DNA of 64,000 nt from Emcibacteraceae bacterium (GTDB lineage Bacteria > Pseudomonadota > Alphaproteobacteria > Sphingomonadales > Emcibacteraceae). This document shows positions 18,376 to 27,358 of the stretch, in pieces (within the stretch, counting starts at the first letter, position 1; each line of letters begins with the position of its first letter). Under the pieces are notes generated by a model. It searched no databases. It was not told the DNA's origin and saw nothing but the letters and a program-made list of their open reading frames with translations. Where the stretch lies: assembly GCA_041396985.1 (NCBI GenBank), contig JAWKXO010000002.1:259501-323500 (forward strand), read 5' to 3'. The position numbers were made by a program, and so were the translations under genes.

Positions 18376-19656
18376 GTGAAAACCCTGATTATGATATTTC
18401 TGAGCCTGCTAATGGCTCAGACAACTTTTGCGCAAAATTATATTTTACTGAAAAATGCGAAAATTCTTGATGTTGCAGCAGGCAGGCTGATTGAGGGAAA
18501 AGCTGTACTTATAGAAAATAATAAAATTGCGGCAATTGATACGGAAGAAAAAATTCAGAGTTCGTACCAAATTCCTATGGAAAAGCTTAAAACCCTGGAT
18601 CTTGCCGGACTTACCTTAATGCCGGGACTGATCGATGCCCACAGCCATATCCTGCTGCATCCTTATAATGAAACCAGCTGGAATGATCAGGTTCTTTGGG
18701 AAAGTCGTGCCGAAAGGGTGGCGCGCGCGGTTGGTCATATGAAAGCAACACTTGATGCCGGATTCACGTCCCTTAGGGATCTTGGGACCGAAGGGGCGGG
18801 ATATGCTGACGTCGGAATTAAAAAAGCACTGGAAAAAGGGGTGATCATAGGCCCGCGTCTTATTGTTGCCGGTCGGGCCATTGTCGCAACGGGAAGCTAT
18901 GGGCCGAAGGGTCTGGATCTTGAGCACACAATAACGCTCGGTGCGGAAGCCGCTGACGGACAGGATTTGATCCGCGTTGTAAGGGATCAGATTGGAAAGG
19001 GCGCAGATGTTGTCAAAATCTATGCCGACTATCGATGGGGGCCAAATGGGGTAGCCCGGCCAACTTTCAGTCTCGATGAATTTAAAATGGTTGTTGAAAC
19101 GGCCGCAAGCAGCGGTCGTCGGGTTGTTGCCCATTCCGCAACGGATGAGGGGATGAGAAGAGCCATTCTGGCCGGGGTTCAATCCATTGAACATGGTGAC
19201 GCGGGGACCCTTGATACATTTAAACTTATGAAAAAAAATAATGTTATTTTTTGCCCGACACTTGCCGTTACCGAAGCCAATGCCCAATATTCCGGCTGGA
19301 AAAAAGGCATTGATGAAATGCCCGTTGGCGTAAAACGCAAACATGCCGCCATGACGTCAGCCATGGAAGCGGGTGTTACCATTTGTAACGGCAGTGATGT
19401 CGGCCCCTATACGCACGGAGACAACTTACGCGAACTTAAACTGATGCATGAATATGGGTTGAGTATTTTAAAAACATTACAGGCGGCGACCATTGTTGAT
19501 GCAGAACTGATGAATATGAAGGATAGTTTGGGTCAGGTAAAGTCCGGGTTTCTGGCGGATCTTATCGCTGTGGATGGTAATCCGCTTGAGGATCTGAACG
19601 CCATCAGCCGTTTAAGAATGGTGATGAAGGACGGTGTTATCTATAAAGAGCTATAG
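18376..19656 (+). CDS. Secreted metal-dependent amidohydrolase (imidazolonepropionase-like / Xaa-Pro-type)
   Basis: 426 residues with a clear signal peptide (MKTLIMIFLSLLMAQTTFAQ), so periplasmic. Metal ligands of the amidohydrolase superfamily: GLIDAHSH near 86-93, the bridging Lys in VVKIYADY near 211-218, His in AHSATDEG near 251-258, His in SIEHGDAG near 269-276 and the catalytic Asp in NGSDVGP near 337-343. This pattern is shared with periplasmic enzymes that cleave N-acyl or carboxy-terminal prolyl dipeptides; the substrate is not determined. Start is GTG with GGGAGAG about 6 bp upstream. Confidence 0.85.
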   Translation: MKTLIMIFLSLLMAQTTFAQNYILLKNAKILDVAAGRLIEGKAVLIENNKIAAIDTEEKIQSSYQIPMEKLKTLDLAGLTLMPGLIDAHSHILLHPYNETSWNDQVLWESRAERVARAVGHMKATLDAGFTSLRDLGTEGAGYADVGIKKALEKGVIIGPRLIVAGRAIVATGSYGPKGLDLEHTITLGAEAADGQDLIRVVRDQIGKGADVVKIYADYRWGPNGVARPTFSLDEFKMVVETAASSGRRVVAHSATDEGMRRAILAGVQSIEHGDAGTLDTFKLMKKNNVIFCPTLAVTEANAQYSGWKKGIDEMPVGVKRKHAAMTSAMEAGVTICNGSDVGPYTHGDNLRELKLMHEYGLSILKTLQAATIVDAELMNMKDSLGQVKSGFLADLIAVDGNPLEDLNAISRLRMVMKDGVIYKEL

Positions 19657-19766
19657 TTGTCTTTTTAACAAAATATTGATTGTAAGTAACGAAATTATAC
19701 CTTATTTCCCTGAGTTCATTTAGGGTTACTAAGATCTATATGAATTGTTCAGAGAGAAGCAGATAA

Positions 19767-21083
19767 ATGTCAGCACCATATGACCGGGCAGGGGAAAAAG
19801 GCGAATATATAGACAGTTATTATTCACGGACCCTTAATGTCAAAAAGGCATTCCCCGAACTGACCGATGAAATATCAACACCGGTTTGTATTCTTGGTGG
19901 CGGGATGGCCGGGGTGGCGACAGCACATGGGCTTGTGGACCGCGGTATCAAACCGGTGCTGATTGAAGCAAACAGGATTGCATGGGGTGCGTCTGGACGA
20001 AACGGTAGCTTTTGCAGCTCTGGATATGCACTGGATATTAAAAAACTAGTGGATAAAGTCGGGAAAAGTCATGCCAGAGAACTTTACAAGCTTACCAATA
20101 ACGGCCTTACCCTTCTTAAAAAACGTATTGGTGATCGGCATGATTTAATGGGTGAAACAGAAGGTCTTCTTGAGGTTTCATGGTTTGATGAGAGGCAGGC
20201 GGTTGAGGATAGAATAGATCTTATCAAGGACGTAATGGATCTCGATTATCCATTCTGGTCCCGGGAAAAGATAAGATCCCTTTATCATTCAAAAAGATAT
20301 TATGACGGGCTCATGAAGATGAGCGGCATACAGGTTCATTCCTTAAATTATACCTGCCATTCTGCGGCACAGGCCGAAGAGGGAGGCGCCCGCATTTATG
20401 AAAAATCCCCGGCAATAAAAATTACGCGTCTGGGAAGCGGCTGGAAAGTAATAACCGAGAAAGGATCAGTGGTTGCTGATCAGATTGTTCTGTGCTGCAG
20501 CGCTTATATTGGCAATTTGAACAGAAAACTATTCCGGGCAACTCTGCCGGTGGCAACATATGTATTGTTGACCGAACCTCTAGGGGACCGTCTTAATTCT
20601 GCGGTGGAAGGGTTATATGGATTAAGCGATAACCGTTTTTCATCCAATTATTACCGAAGGCTCCCCAATGGAAGTCTGTTCTGGGGAGGACGGGTTTCCA
20701 TGTTTAACCCGGTGGGTGAAAAACTGAAGCAAATCATGATGAAAGATTTATTAGTGGTTTACCCGCAGCTCAAAGGAATAAAAGCAGATGTGGCCTGGGG
20801 TGGCCTTATGGGGTACCCGGTTCATAAAATGCCGCAGATCGGCCAACTTGAACCCGGTTTTTGGTATGTTCAGGGATTTGGCGGCTCGGGTATGACCTCT
20901 ACAATTGCGGGTGGCGAAGTTGTCTCGGACGCCATTGCCAATGGTGATGAGCGCTATAAACTGTTTGAACCATTCGGGCTTGATTATGCGGGTAAGCCGT
21001 TTGGACCGATTGTGGCACAAACAGCTTACTGGCTATTTCAATTACAGGATGCCTATAAAGACTGGCGGCTGAATAAAAACTGA
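19767..21083 (+). CDS. FAD-dependent oxidoreductase (DAO family, gamma-glutamylputrescine oxidase-like)
   Basis: 438 residues. Dinucleotide-binding motif CILGGGMAGVATAHGL near 42-57, then the DAO-family stretch AWGASGRNGSFCSSGY near 71-86, where Puu-type oxidases have ASGRNGG. C-terminal FAD-contact region WGGLMGYPVHKMPQIG near 345-360 and YVQGFGGSGM near 368-377. Expected to oxidise an amine or amino acid to an imine with release of H2O2; the substrate is unknown. The upstream amidohydrolase could release amino acids or amines for it. No signal peptide. ATG start with GAGAGAAG upstream. Confidence 0.83.
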   Translation: MSAPYDRAGEKGEYIDSYYSRTLNVKKAFPELTDEISTPVCILGGGMAGVATAHGLVDRGIKPVLIEANRIAWGASGRNGSFCSSGYALDIKKLVDKVGKSHARELYKLTNNGLTLLKKRIGDRHDLMGETEGLLEVSWFDERQAVEDRIDLIKDVMDLDYPFWSREKIRSLYHSKRYYDGLMKMSGIQVHSLNYTCHSAAQAEEGGARIYEKSPAIKITRLGSGWKVITEKGSVVADQIVLCCSAYIGNLNRKLFRATLPVATYVLLTEPLGDRLNSAVEGLYGLSDNRFSSNYYRRLPNGSLFWGGRVSMFNPVGEKLKQIMMKDLLVVYPQLKGIKADVAWGGLMGYPVHKMPQIGQLEPGFWYVQGFGGSGMTSTIAGGEVVSDAIANGDERYKLFEPFGLDYAGKPFGPIVAQTAYWLFQLQDAYKDWRLNKN

Positions 21084-21105
21084 AGCCATGACGTCAAATT
21101 TTTAA

Positions 21106-22266
21106 TTATTTATAGAGAAGATTATCGAAAATAAATTTTCTCATGGAATAAATATATTTTCGCTCACTGTCCCTTGGACGACTGTTGGTCACCATGATAA
21201 CCGCTGAATTGGTTTTTGGGTTTAAATAGAAAAACGAATAATAGGCGGCCTGACTTCCGGTATGTCCAATATAATGGGCACCACTATCCTTATGATCATA
21301 AAGGAAAAATCCATGGCTTATCTGCTCAAGCCAACTTTCATTATCCTCTATCGGTGCGACCGGCTGCCACAGACTTTCCAGTGTTTTTCGTTTTAATATC
21401 CCTTCATAAAGCTGCATGTCACCGGTGCCGAGCAGAAAGTTCAGATATTTTACCATATCCTTCATTGGCGCATTAAGGCCACCATTGGCAGCGGTAATGC
21501 CGGTATCAAAATCAAGGCCCTGTTCATCAACCACCCCATCAACCACAAAATAATTGTTGGAACGATATTTCAGCAGGTGTCTGGGGGTTATATCAAAATA
21601 ACTGCTGCGCATTTCTAGCGGCATCAGGATATTTTTATTGATATATATTTCTATATCTTCGCCGGTGATCTGTTCAATCACTTTACCAATAAATATAAGG
21701 GCAGGGTTTGAATATTGAAATTTTGACCCCGGTTTAAAATTAATTTTCATATAGGGCAGCATGGCAACAATCTGTTCCCAGTCGGTTGGCTCAAACGGCA
21801 TCCATTTCTCGCCACCGGCCCAGGGCCAGGACCCGTCCCTGAAGCCGGAAGTATGACTGACCAGCATATCCAGGGTAATATCATCCATCGATCCGTATGG
21901 ATTATGAACTTTTTTAAGCTCAGGCAGATATTTGGTAATCGGGTCAGAAAGCTTAACCTTACCTTCTTCCACCAATTGCATCAGGGCAATATCCGTGAAT
22001 GTCTTGGTGATGGAGGCCCAGTGAAAGATGGTATTTTCGTCAACGGCTCTCTTGGTTGCCAGATCGGCATAGCCAAGATTTAGCGCGCCATAAGTTTTAC
22101 CGTCCCGTACATAATATAAGCTGCCACCTATGGTTTGAGAGCTTACAAAGTCCTTTTTCATGATGTCACTGACATTGGACCATGCCTCAGACACTGATTT
22201 ATTATCAGCGGCTGAAGCATTTAATGAGAAACTGACGGCAATAGTGACAAGAAGCTTTTTTATCAT
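21106..22266 (-). CDS. Periplasmic serine hydrolase, beta-lactamase/class C PBP family
   Basis: 386 residues. The in-frame GTG 12 bp upstream is also possible, but the ATG at 22266 has an AAAGGTGA ribosome-binding site at good spacing. Signal peptide MIKKLLVTIAVSFSLNASAA. Catalytic SxxK is SITK in HWASITKTFTD near 82-92, the YxN motif is YSNPAL near 184 and the third motif is HTGSQ near 332 in place of KTG, as in esterases and peptidases of the family. Starts 4 bp after the stop of the D-aminoacylase-like gene, so the two are translationally linked. Probably a peptidase or esterase rather than a true beta-lactamase. Confidence 0.85.
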   Translation of the reverse strand: MIKKLLVTIAVSFSLNASAADNKSVSEAWSNVSDIMKKDFVSSQTIGGSLYYVRDGKTYGALNLGYADLATKRAVDENTIFHWASITKTFTDIALMQLVEEGKVKLSDPITKYLPELKKVHNPYGSMDDITLDMLVSHTSGFRDGSWPWAGGEKWMPFEPTDWEQIVAMLPYMKINFKPGSKFQYSNPALIFIGKVIEQITGEDIEIYINKNILMPLEMRSSYFDITPRHLLKYRSNNYFVVDGVVDEQGLDFDTGITAANGGLNAPMKDMVKYLNFLLGTGDMQLYEGILKRKTLESLWQPVAPIEDNESWLEQISHGFFLYDHKDSGAHYIGHTGSQAAYYSFFYLNPKTNSAVIMVTNSRPRDSERKYIYSMRKFIFDNLLYK

Positions 22267-22270
22267 CGCA

Positions 22271-23854
22271 CTAGTCACCTTTTGTTTTCAGCAGCACGCG
22301 ACCGAAAGTTGGCTTATCTGCTTTAACTGATGGATCCGTAACCTTGCCATTGACAATAATATAATCAAACCCGGTTGGTTCGGCATAAATATCGGTCCAG
22401 GTGGTGTTGGCCCTTAAATTATCAAGATCCATAACAAGAATGTCAGCGCCATAGCCCTCTTTTAAAAGTCCTCTTGTCTGGATATCAAAAATATTGGCAG
22501 TCTGACCGGTCATTTTATTGACAGCTAGCTCAATCGGCATCATTTTATCGCGCACCACATATTCCTCAATCACTTTCGGGAAAGAGCCGAATGAACGCGG
22601 ATGGCGCATGGTTGGGCTGCCATCGGTCGAAATGGATACATCAGGGGCTGTGATAAAGGCATCCTGGGTTTCTTTGCTCATAATGAAGTGGGCGGTGGCG
22701 GGTCCGTTATGGCCAAAATCTATAATCTGATCTTCCGGTGATTTTCCGGTAATGGCACAAATTTCTTCAAGTGTTTTACCGGCATACTCACCATTTGAAA
22801 TCAGAATGGCACCCGGACCGTTACGGCGTTTGATTTTTGCCCTTAAAAATTCTCTGAATTCTTCACGGCGGTTTATTGCGGCATCATTAAATTCGCTTTC
22901 CCGCTTTGCCCATTCCGGATAAAGGTAGCTCATATCGCCAAAGCTGGCGAGATAAGGATAGACATCAGCAGTCACATGAATGCCGGCGGCCCGTGCATCA
23001 CGGATTTGTTTTAAGACAGCATCGCCCTGTTCGCGGGTTTTGCCGTAAACAACTTTAATATGTGTGGCATTGACGCGGGCATATCTGCCCTGCGCAAGAA
23101 GCTCGTCAATTGAGGCGGCGACAAGATCGTCATCTTCACTGCGCATATGACTTGAAATTAAGCCGTCATGTGCGCCGACCGCTTTTGCCAATCCCGCCAT
23201 TTCTTCGGTGTCAGCATATCGTCCTGGTACATATTCAAGTCCGGTGCTCATGCCGTAAGCGCCTTCTGCCATGCCGTCTATCAGCAGTTGTTCCATTTTT
23301 TGCTGCTCTTCCGGCGTCACTTTATCTTTCTCACCACCACCGGAAAGTGTTCTAATGGACCCATGTCCAATAAGTGTTGCGATATTAGGGGCGGTGCCAT
23401 GAGCGTCAACCTCGCTGATCCACTGGCTTATGGACATACCGTTGCTGCCACCGGGATTGCTGCCGTCCTGTCCAAGGATAACAGTGGTAATACCCTGACG
23501 TAGGAAACTGCGAAGATAATCATTGTCTTCACTCAGCGGGTTTCCGTGTGAATGGGCGTCTATAAAACCAGGCGAGACAACTTTTCCTGCGGCATTAATT
23601 GTATCAACGGCCTTTACTTTTGAAGCATCAACCGTACCGACATAAGCAATTTTATCACCTTTTACCAACAGATCCCCTGCATAGGACGGCTCGCCGGAGC
23701 CGTCAACAATTGAGCCGCCGCTAATATATAAATCGTACGTTAAATTATAATCCGGTCCTGAAGCCTGATTATTTTCGGTGTTCTGCTCACTTTGTGAACA
23801 GGCCGCAATGATAAGCAGCCCGAAAAGAGCGGCCAGTCTGGTTAATCTGATCAT
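22271..23854 (-). CDS. N-acyl-D-amino-acid deacylase-family amidohydrolase, lipoprotein
   Basis: 527 residues. N-terminus MIRLTRLAALFGLLIIAAC is a lipoprotein signal with Cys19 as the lipidated residue, so an envelope-anchored enzyme. Metal-binding DAHSHGN at 99-105, conserved GQDGSNPGGSNG near 133-144, YGMSTGLEYVPG near 198-209, SHMRSEDD near 235-242, NATHIKVVYGK near 264-274 and the late Asp in ISTDGSPTMRHPRS near 410-423. These are the signatures of D-aminoacylase and dihydroorotase-like N-acyl-D-amino-acid amidohydrolases. In one operon with the downstream serine hydrolase; together they suggest uptake-side processing of D-amino-acid peptides or N-acyl amino acids. Confidence 0.87.
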   Translation of the reverse strand: MIRLTRLAALFGLLIIAACSQSEQNTENNQASGPDYNLTYDLYISGGSIVDGSGEPSYAGDLLVKGDKIAYVGTVDASKVKAVDTINAAGKVVSPGFIDAHSHGNPLSEDNDYLRSFLRQGITTVILGQDGSNPGGSNGMSISQWISEVDAHGTAPNIATLIGHGSIRTLSGGGEKDKVTPEEQQKMEQLLIDGMAEGAYGMSTGLEYVPGRYADTEEMAGLAKAVGAHDGLISSHMRSEDDDLVAASIDELLAQGRYARVNATHIKVVYGKTREQGDAVLKQIRDARAAGIHVTADVYPYLASFGDMSYLYPEWAKRESEFNDAAINRREEFREFLRAKIKRRNGPGAILISNGEYAGKTLEEICAITGKSPEDQIIDFGHNGPATAHFIMSKETQDAFITAPDVSISTDGSPTMRHPRSFGSFPKVIEEYVVRDKMMPIELAVNKMTGQTANIFDIQTRGLLKEGYGADILVMDLDNLRANTTWTDIYAEPTGFDYIIVNGKVTDPSVKADKPTFGRVLLKTKGD

Positions 23855-23959
23855 GAAAAATACTCCCGTGTCGAATTGTAATGCATTTATTGCATAACTT
23901 TATTGTTTCCTAAAAATTCTATTGCGTTACTATAAGCAAAAAAACGCAGGAGGGAAGGG

Positions 23960-25474
23960 TTGGAAGGGACTGAATACGGATTTATTTCCATTATTCCGAT
24001 AATTTTAACACTTGGCATAGCCGTTAGGACACAAAATGTCATCATCGGCCTGTTTTGCGGTGTATTTTCGGGCGTTGTTATCATTTACGGGTTTAACCCG
24101 ATCATGACAATCAGTCTGATGGTATCGGATTATTTTGTGCCGCAAATGATTTCACCGGCGCAGGCGGGCATTCTGGTTTTGATGTGCTTTATCGGTGGCC
24201 TTGTCTCGCTGATGGAAAAATCTGGCGGAGCCGTAGCCTTTGCGACCAAAATGACTCATATTATCACCAGTCGGTTTAAAGCACAGATTGCCGCCTGGCT
24301 GACCGGGATTATGATTTTTTTCTCTGATCTTGGAACGCCACTGATTGTTGGGCCAATTTTCCGGCCCATCACGGACAAACTGAAAATTTCAAGGGTAAAG
24401 CTGGCGTGGATCGTTGATACAACAGCATCTCCGGTGGCGGTTCTTGTGCCATTTATCGGCTGGGGGGTATATTCAATGGGGCTAATTGAAACCCAGTTTC
24501 TCGAAATCGGACGGACGGAATCAAGTTATGATGCATTTGTTGCCGCCATTCCGTTTCAGTTTTATTCAATATTTGCCATTACAATGGTACCGCTTGTTGC
24601 TTTTTCCGGATATGAATTTGGGCCAATGGCTCGTGCAGAACAAAAAGCACAGGAAAGTGTGGTTCTGGAAGATGATAGTGGTTTGGAAATATCGGACAAT
24701 ATGAACCATCCAAATGCCAAGGCTATTTTTGTCTGGCTACCGTTGTTTGTTATGCTGGGGGTTTTATTTTTCCTACTTGCTCCGCTTGGATTTCCGCTAA
24801 ATCCTGTGCCGTCGCTTGCTTTCAGGGGGGCTCTTTCCAGTGCTTATTTTTTCGCATCTGTTACTTTAATCGCACTGCTCATGATCTATGGCGTCAATAG
24901 CTTTAAAGAAAGCATGGTGATTTATTTCAGTGGAATTAACAGAATGACCAGCGTGCTTATCATTCTGGTTCTGGCATGGTCATTGAGTTCAGTCGGTAAG
25001 AATCTGGGGACGGCACAATTTATTATCTCGCTTGCTCAGGGTAATTTTGCGCCATTTTTGGTGCCTGTTATTGCTTTTTTATTTGGAGCTGCCATGTCGT
25101 TTGCCACCGGTTCATCCTGGGGAACATTTGCCATTATGATGCCGCTCATCATTGCCGTTGCCGATGCGCTTGGTGCGCCAATGCATGTTTCAATCGGGGC
25201 GGTGCTTTCCGGCGGTATGTTTGGTGATCATTGCTCCCCCATTTCTGACACGACCATTTTATCAGCGTCCGGGGCCGGGTGCAGCCAGTTCGATCATGTT
25301 AGAACGCAACTGCCATACGAGCTTTTTAACGGCTCAGTCTGTGTCATCTGTTTCATTACAGCCGGGTTCACCGAAAATAATCTGGTCTTTATTCCTGGAC
25401 TAATACTGCTTGCTGTCGGGCTTTATTTCCTTAACAAAGTAGCCGGCGTAAAAATCCATAATACGTCACATTAA
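23960..25474 (+). CDS. NhaC-family Na+/H+ antiporter-type transporter (second copy)
   Basis: 504 residues, about twelve hydrophobic segments. Signature GMFGDHCSPISDTTILS near 419-435 and FATGSSWGTFAIMMPLI near 381-397, closely matching the copy at the other end of the island. Longer than that copy mainly in its cytoplasmic middle loop. Start is TTG with a strong GGAGGGAAGGG site directly upstream; no alternative ATG fits the first hydrophobic segment. Divergent from the D-aminoacylase-like gene across a 105-bp gap containing the small inverted repeat ATGCA-TTTAT-TGCAT. Confidence 0.85.
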   Translation: MEGTEYGFISIIPIILTLGIAVRTQNVIIGLFCGVFSGVVIIYGFNPIMTISLMVSDYFVPQMISPAQAGILVLMCFIGGLVSLMEKSGGAVAFATKMTHIITSRFKAQIAAWLTGIMIFFSDLGTPLIVGPIFRPITDKLKISRVKLAWIVDTTASPVAVLVPFIGWGVYSMGLIETQFLEIGRTESSYDAFVAAIPFQFYSIFAITMVPLVAFSGYEFGPMARAEQKAQESVVLEDDSGLEISDNMNHPNAKAIFVWLPLFVMLGVLFFLLAPLGFPLNPVPSLAFRGALSSAYFFASVTLIALLMIYGVNSFKESMVIYFSGINRMTSVLIILVLAWSLSSVGKNLGTAQFIISLAQGNFAPFLVPVIAFLFGAAMSFATGSSWGTFAIMMPLIIAVADALGAPMHVSIGAVLSGGMFGDHCSPISDTTILSASGAGCSQFDHVRTQLPYELFNGSVCVICFITAGFTENNLVFIPGLILLAVGLYFLNKVAGVKIHNTSH

Positions 25475-25485
25475 TATTAGTGTGA

Positions 25486-26538
25486 TTATATTTTCTTTCC
25501 TTGCTGGCTTATCTTGGAATCCTGCCAGAGAGTTTTAAGCGCATGCCACAGCGATCTTCTGGTCGAACAGAGATAAAGTTTGTTATCAGAGAGCTTCTCA
25601 ACCAGAAGATAATGTGCTTCTCCAAGCGCGTGATAGGGCATTTGTGGGAAAAGATGATGGGTCGCATGAAAGCGCAGTCCCACCGGCGCCCATAAAGGTG
25701 AAAGAAGTCCGCCAGTGACATCAACGCTGTCCAGAAACTGGTCAGCCACGGTCATTTTTACGTCACCCGGGTTGCGATAGGCATGGGCCCCCAGTGTCCG
25801 AAGGCTGTTCATTGTAAAAATAACCAGCGTAACCAGATACCATACAATGGCAAATTTTAAGGGAAGAACACCCAGATATATCAGGATTACGGCTGTCCAT
25901 GCATAAAGGCAGGCGCCAATTTCCTGAAACCGCCAGTATTTTCCGTCAAGCCGTGTTGGCAGCGGACGGCGGTAACTTAAATCAATGGTAAGTGAAGAAG
26001 CCCGCTCCCATGCATATTTGCCCAGTGATGGAATAATCCATGAAAGTGGGGTCAGGATCAGAAAGCGTATCAGAAATAAAAGCGGCAATATCAAGGAAAG
26101 AAAAACATAAGCAATGATTTTCCAGCTTTCTTCAGCACCGAAAGGTAAATATTCACCATCTTCAGTCGTGCCATATGTATCTCGCCGATGGTGATCATTA
26201 TGAACGCCATAATATGTGAAGGACGGAATGAGCAGAGGAAGTCCCGCTACCAAATTCCAGAAGAATATAAAGCTGCGGAAGGTGCCCTTTTTCATATGAA
26301 CAATTTCATGAATAAAAATAGCAACCCGGTACAAAGAAAACGATGATACGATGAAGGCTACTATGTTCATGACTGTAAATGCGGGTGTAACAACCACCAG
26401 ATAGAACCCGCCCCAGCCAAGCACCAGATTAAGAAGCAAATCCGCCCAATAGATATAAGGATTACGGACCATTAAATGAGCGACCAGTTCGCGGGCTTCC
26501 TTAAGGGGGAAGTCTTCACTATTTTCTGGTGCCGGCAT
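25486..26538 (-). CDS. Membrane fatty-acid desaturase family protein
   Basis: Di-iron integral-membrane oxidoreductase, 350 residues. All three histidine boxes are present: HEIVH at 77-81, HNDHH at 113-117 and HATHH at 291-295, plus a conserved His252 in LGAHAYRN. Four to six hydrophobic segments lie between them in the normal arrangement. Likely inserts a double bond into an acyl chain or hydroxylates a lipid; substrate and position cannot be read. Its start is 66 bp from the centre of an FNR-type box shared with the divergent carbonic anhydrase gene, which would make sense for an O2-consuming enzyme. Confidence 0.88.
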   Translation of the reverse strand: MPAPENSEDFPLKEARELVAHLMVRNPYIYWADLLLNLVLGWGGFYLVVVTPAFTVMNIVAFIVSSFSLYRVAIFIHEIVHMKKGTFRSFIFFWNLVAGLPLLIPSFTYYGVHNDHHRRDTYGTTEDGEYLPFGAEESWKIIAYVFLSLILPLLFLIRFLILTPLSWIIPSLGKYAWERASSLTIDLSYRRPLPTRLDGKYWRFQEIGACLYAWTAVILIYLGVLPLKFAIVWYLVTLVIFTMNSLRTLGAHAYRNPGDVKMTVADQFLDSVDVTGGLLSPLWAPVGLRFHATHHLFPQMPYHALGEAHYLLVEKLSDNKLYLCSTRRSLWHALKTLWQDSKISQQGKKI

Positions 26539-26597
26539 TTAATTCTCCAATTCAGTTTTTTATGTCTGCTTATATACCATATTCTCTAGGTTTGTTT

Positions 26598-26611
26598 TTG
26601 ACACAAATCAA
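26598..26611. promoter_or_regulatory. FNR/FixK-type box in the desaturase/carbonic anhydrase divergent promoter
   Basis: TTGAC-ACAA-ATCAA matches the FNR consensus TTGAT-N4-ATCAA at nine of ten positions. It is centred in the 132-bp gap, about 66 bp from each of the two divergent start codons. A CRP/FNR-family gene with the FNR-type recognition residues E-x-x-S-R lies just downstream of the carbonic anhydrase. Confidence 0.5.
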
Positions 26612-26670
26612 TATTCAATTATAACAATATGGTTTAATGTAAACGAATTAAAAGGGTAAAAGAAAAAAAT

Positions 26671-27321
26671 ATGGAAGCATATGACAGGTTAATTTCTGGA
26701 TACCGGGAATTTAAAGCCAACTATCTAGGTGAAGAAAACAGAGAATGGCTAAAGGTCGCAGGGGTAAGACAGGACCCAAAAGTCATGATGATTGCCTGCA
26801 GTGACAGCAGGGTTCATCCGGCGATCCTGACAAGAAGCGAACTGGGTGAACTTTTCATGGTTCGTAACGTTGCCAATGTTGTCCCGCCATTTGAAGGCGA
26901 TGGCGATGACAGCACGTATCACGGCACCAGTGCGGCAATTGAGTTTGCTGTAAATCATCTTAAAGTTAAACATATTATCGTCATGGGACACAGTGGATGT
27001 GGTGGTATTGGCGCCCTGATGGATAAGGCAATTTCAGACAGCACTGAAGGATATAGCTTCATCCGCCCTTGGATGAAAATTGTAAAAAATGCCAGTGAAT
27101 TTACGGAACAGGAAGAAAAGACTTTGAGCAAAGAGGAAAAGGTCTCCTGCTGTGAAAAGAAGGCTATATTAATATCACTTAAAAATCTGGCAGAATTTCC
27201 ATGGGTCAAAGATGCGGTCGGAAAAGGAAACCTGCATCTGCATGGCTGGTATTTCAATATTAAAAGCGGAAGTTTAAGTGAGTTTAATAAAGTTGCAGAG
27301 AAATTTGAGGAAATCAAATAG
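26671..27321 (+). CDS. Beta-class carbonic anhydrase
   Basis: Hydrates CO2 to bicarbonate; cytosolic zinc enzyme. 216 residues, normal for the class. Zinc ligands Cys43, His107 and Cys110 are in CSDSRVHP and GHSGCGG, with the Asp45-Arg47 dyad in place; VRNVANVVPP (65-74) and GTSAAIEFAV (85-94) are also typical. ATG start after a purine-rich run. Followed 37 bp later by the NIT-CRP/FNR regulator on the same strand, so probably co-transcribed. Confidence 0.94.
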   Translation: MEAYDRLISGYREFKANYLGEENREWLKVAGVRQDPKVMMIACSDSRVHPAILTRSELGELFMVRNVANVVPPFEGDGDDSTYHGTSAAIEFAVNHLKVKHIIVMGHSGCGGIGALMDKAISDSTEGYSFIRPWMKIVKNASEFTEQEEKTLSKEEKVSCCEKKAILISLKNLAEFPWVKDAVGKGNLHLHGWYFNIKSGSLSEFNKVAEKFEEIK

Positions 27322-27358
27322 TTAAAAGCTACGGCATTTGCCGCAAAAAGGTACTTAA

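Noticed and set aside
23890..23910. Small inverted repeat before the second NhaC-type gene as an operator
   Set aside because: ATGCA/TGCAT arms are only five bp in AT-rich DNA; not significant alone.
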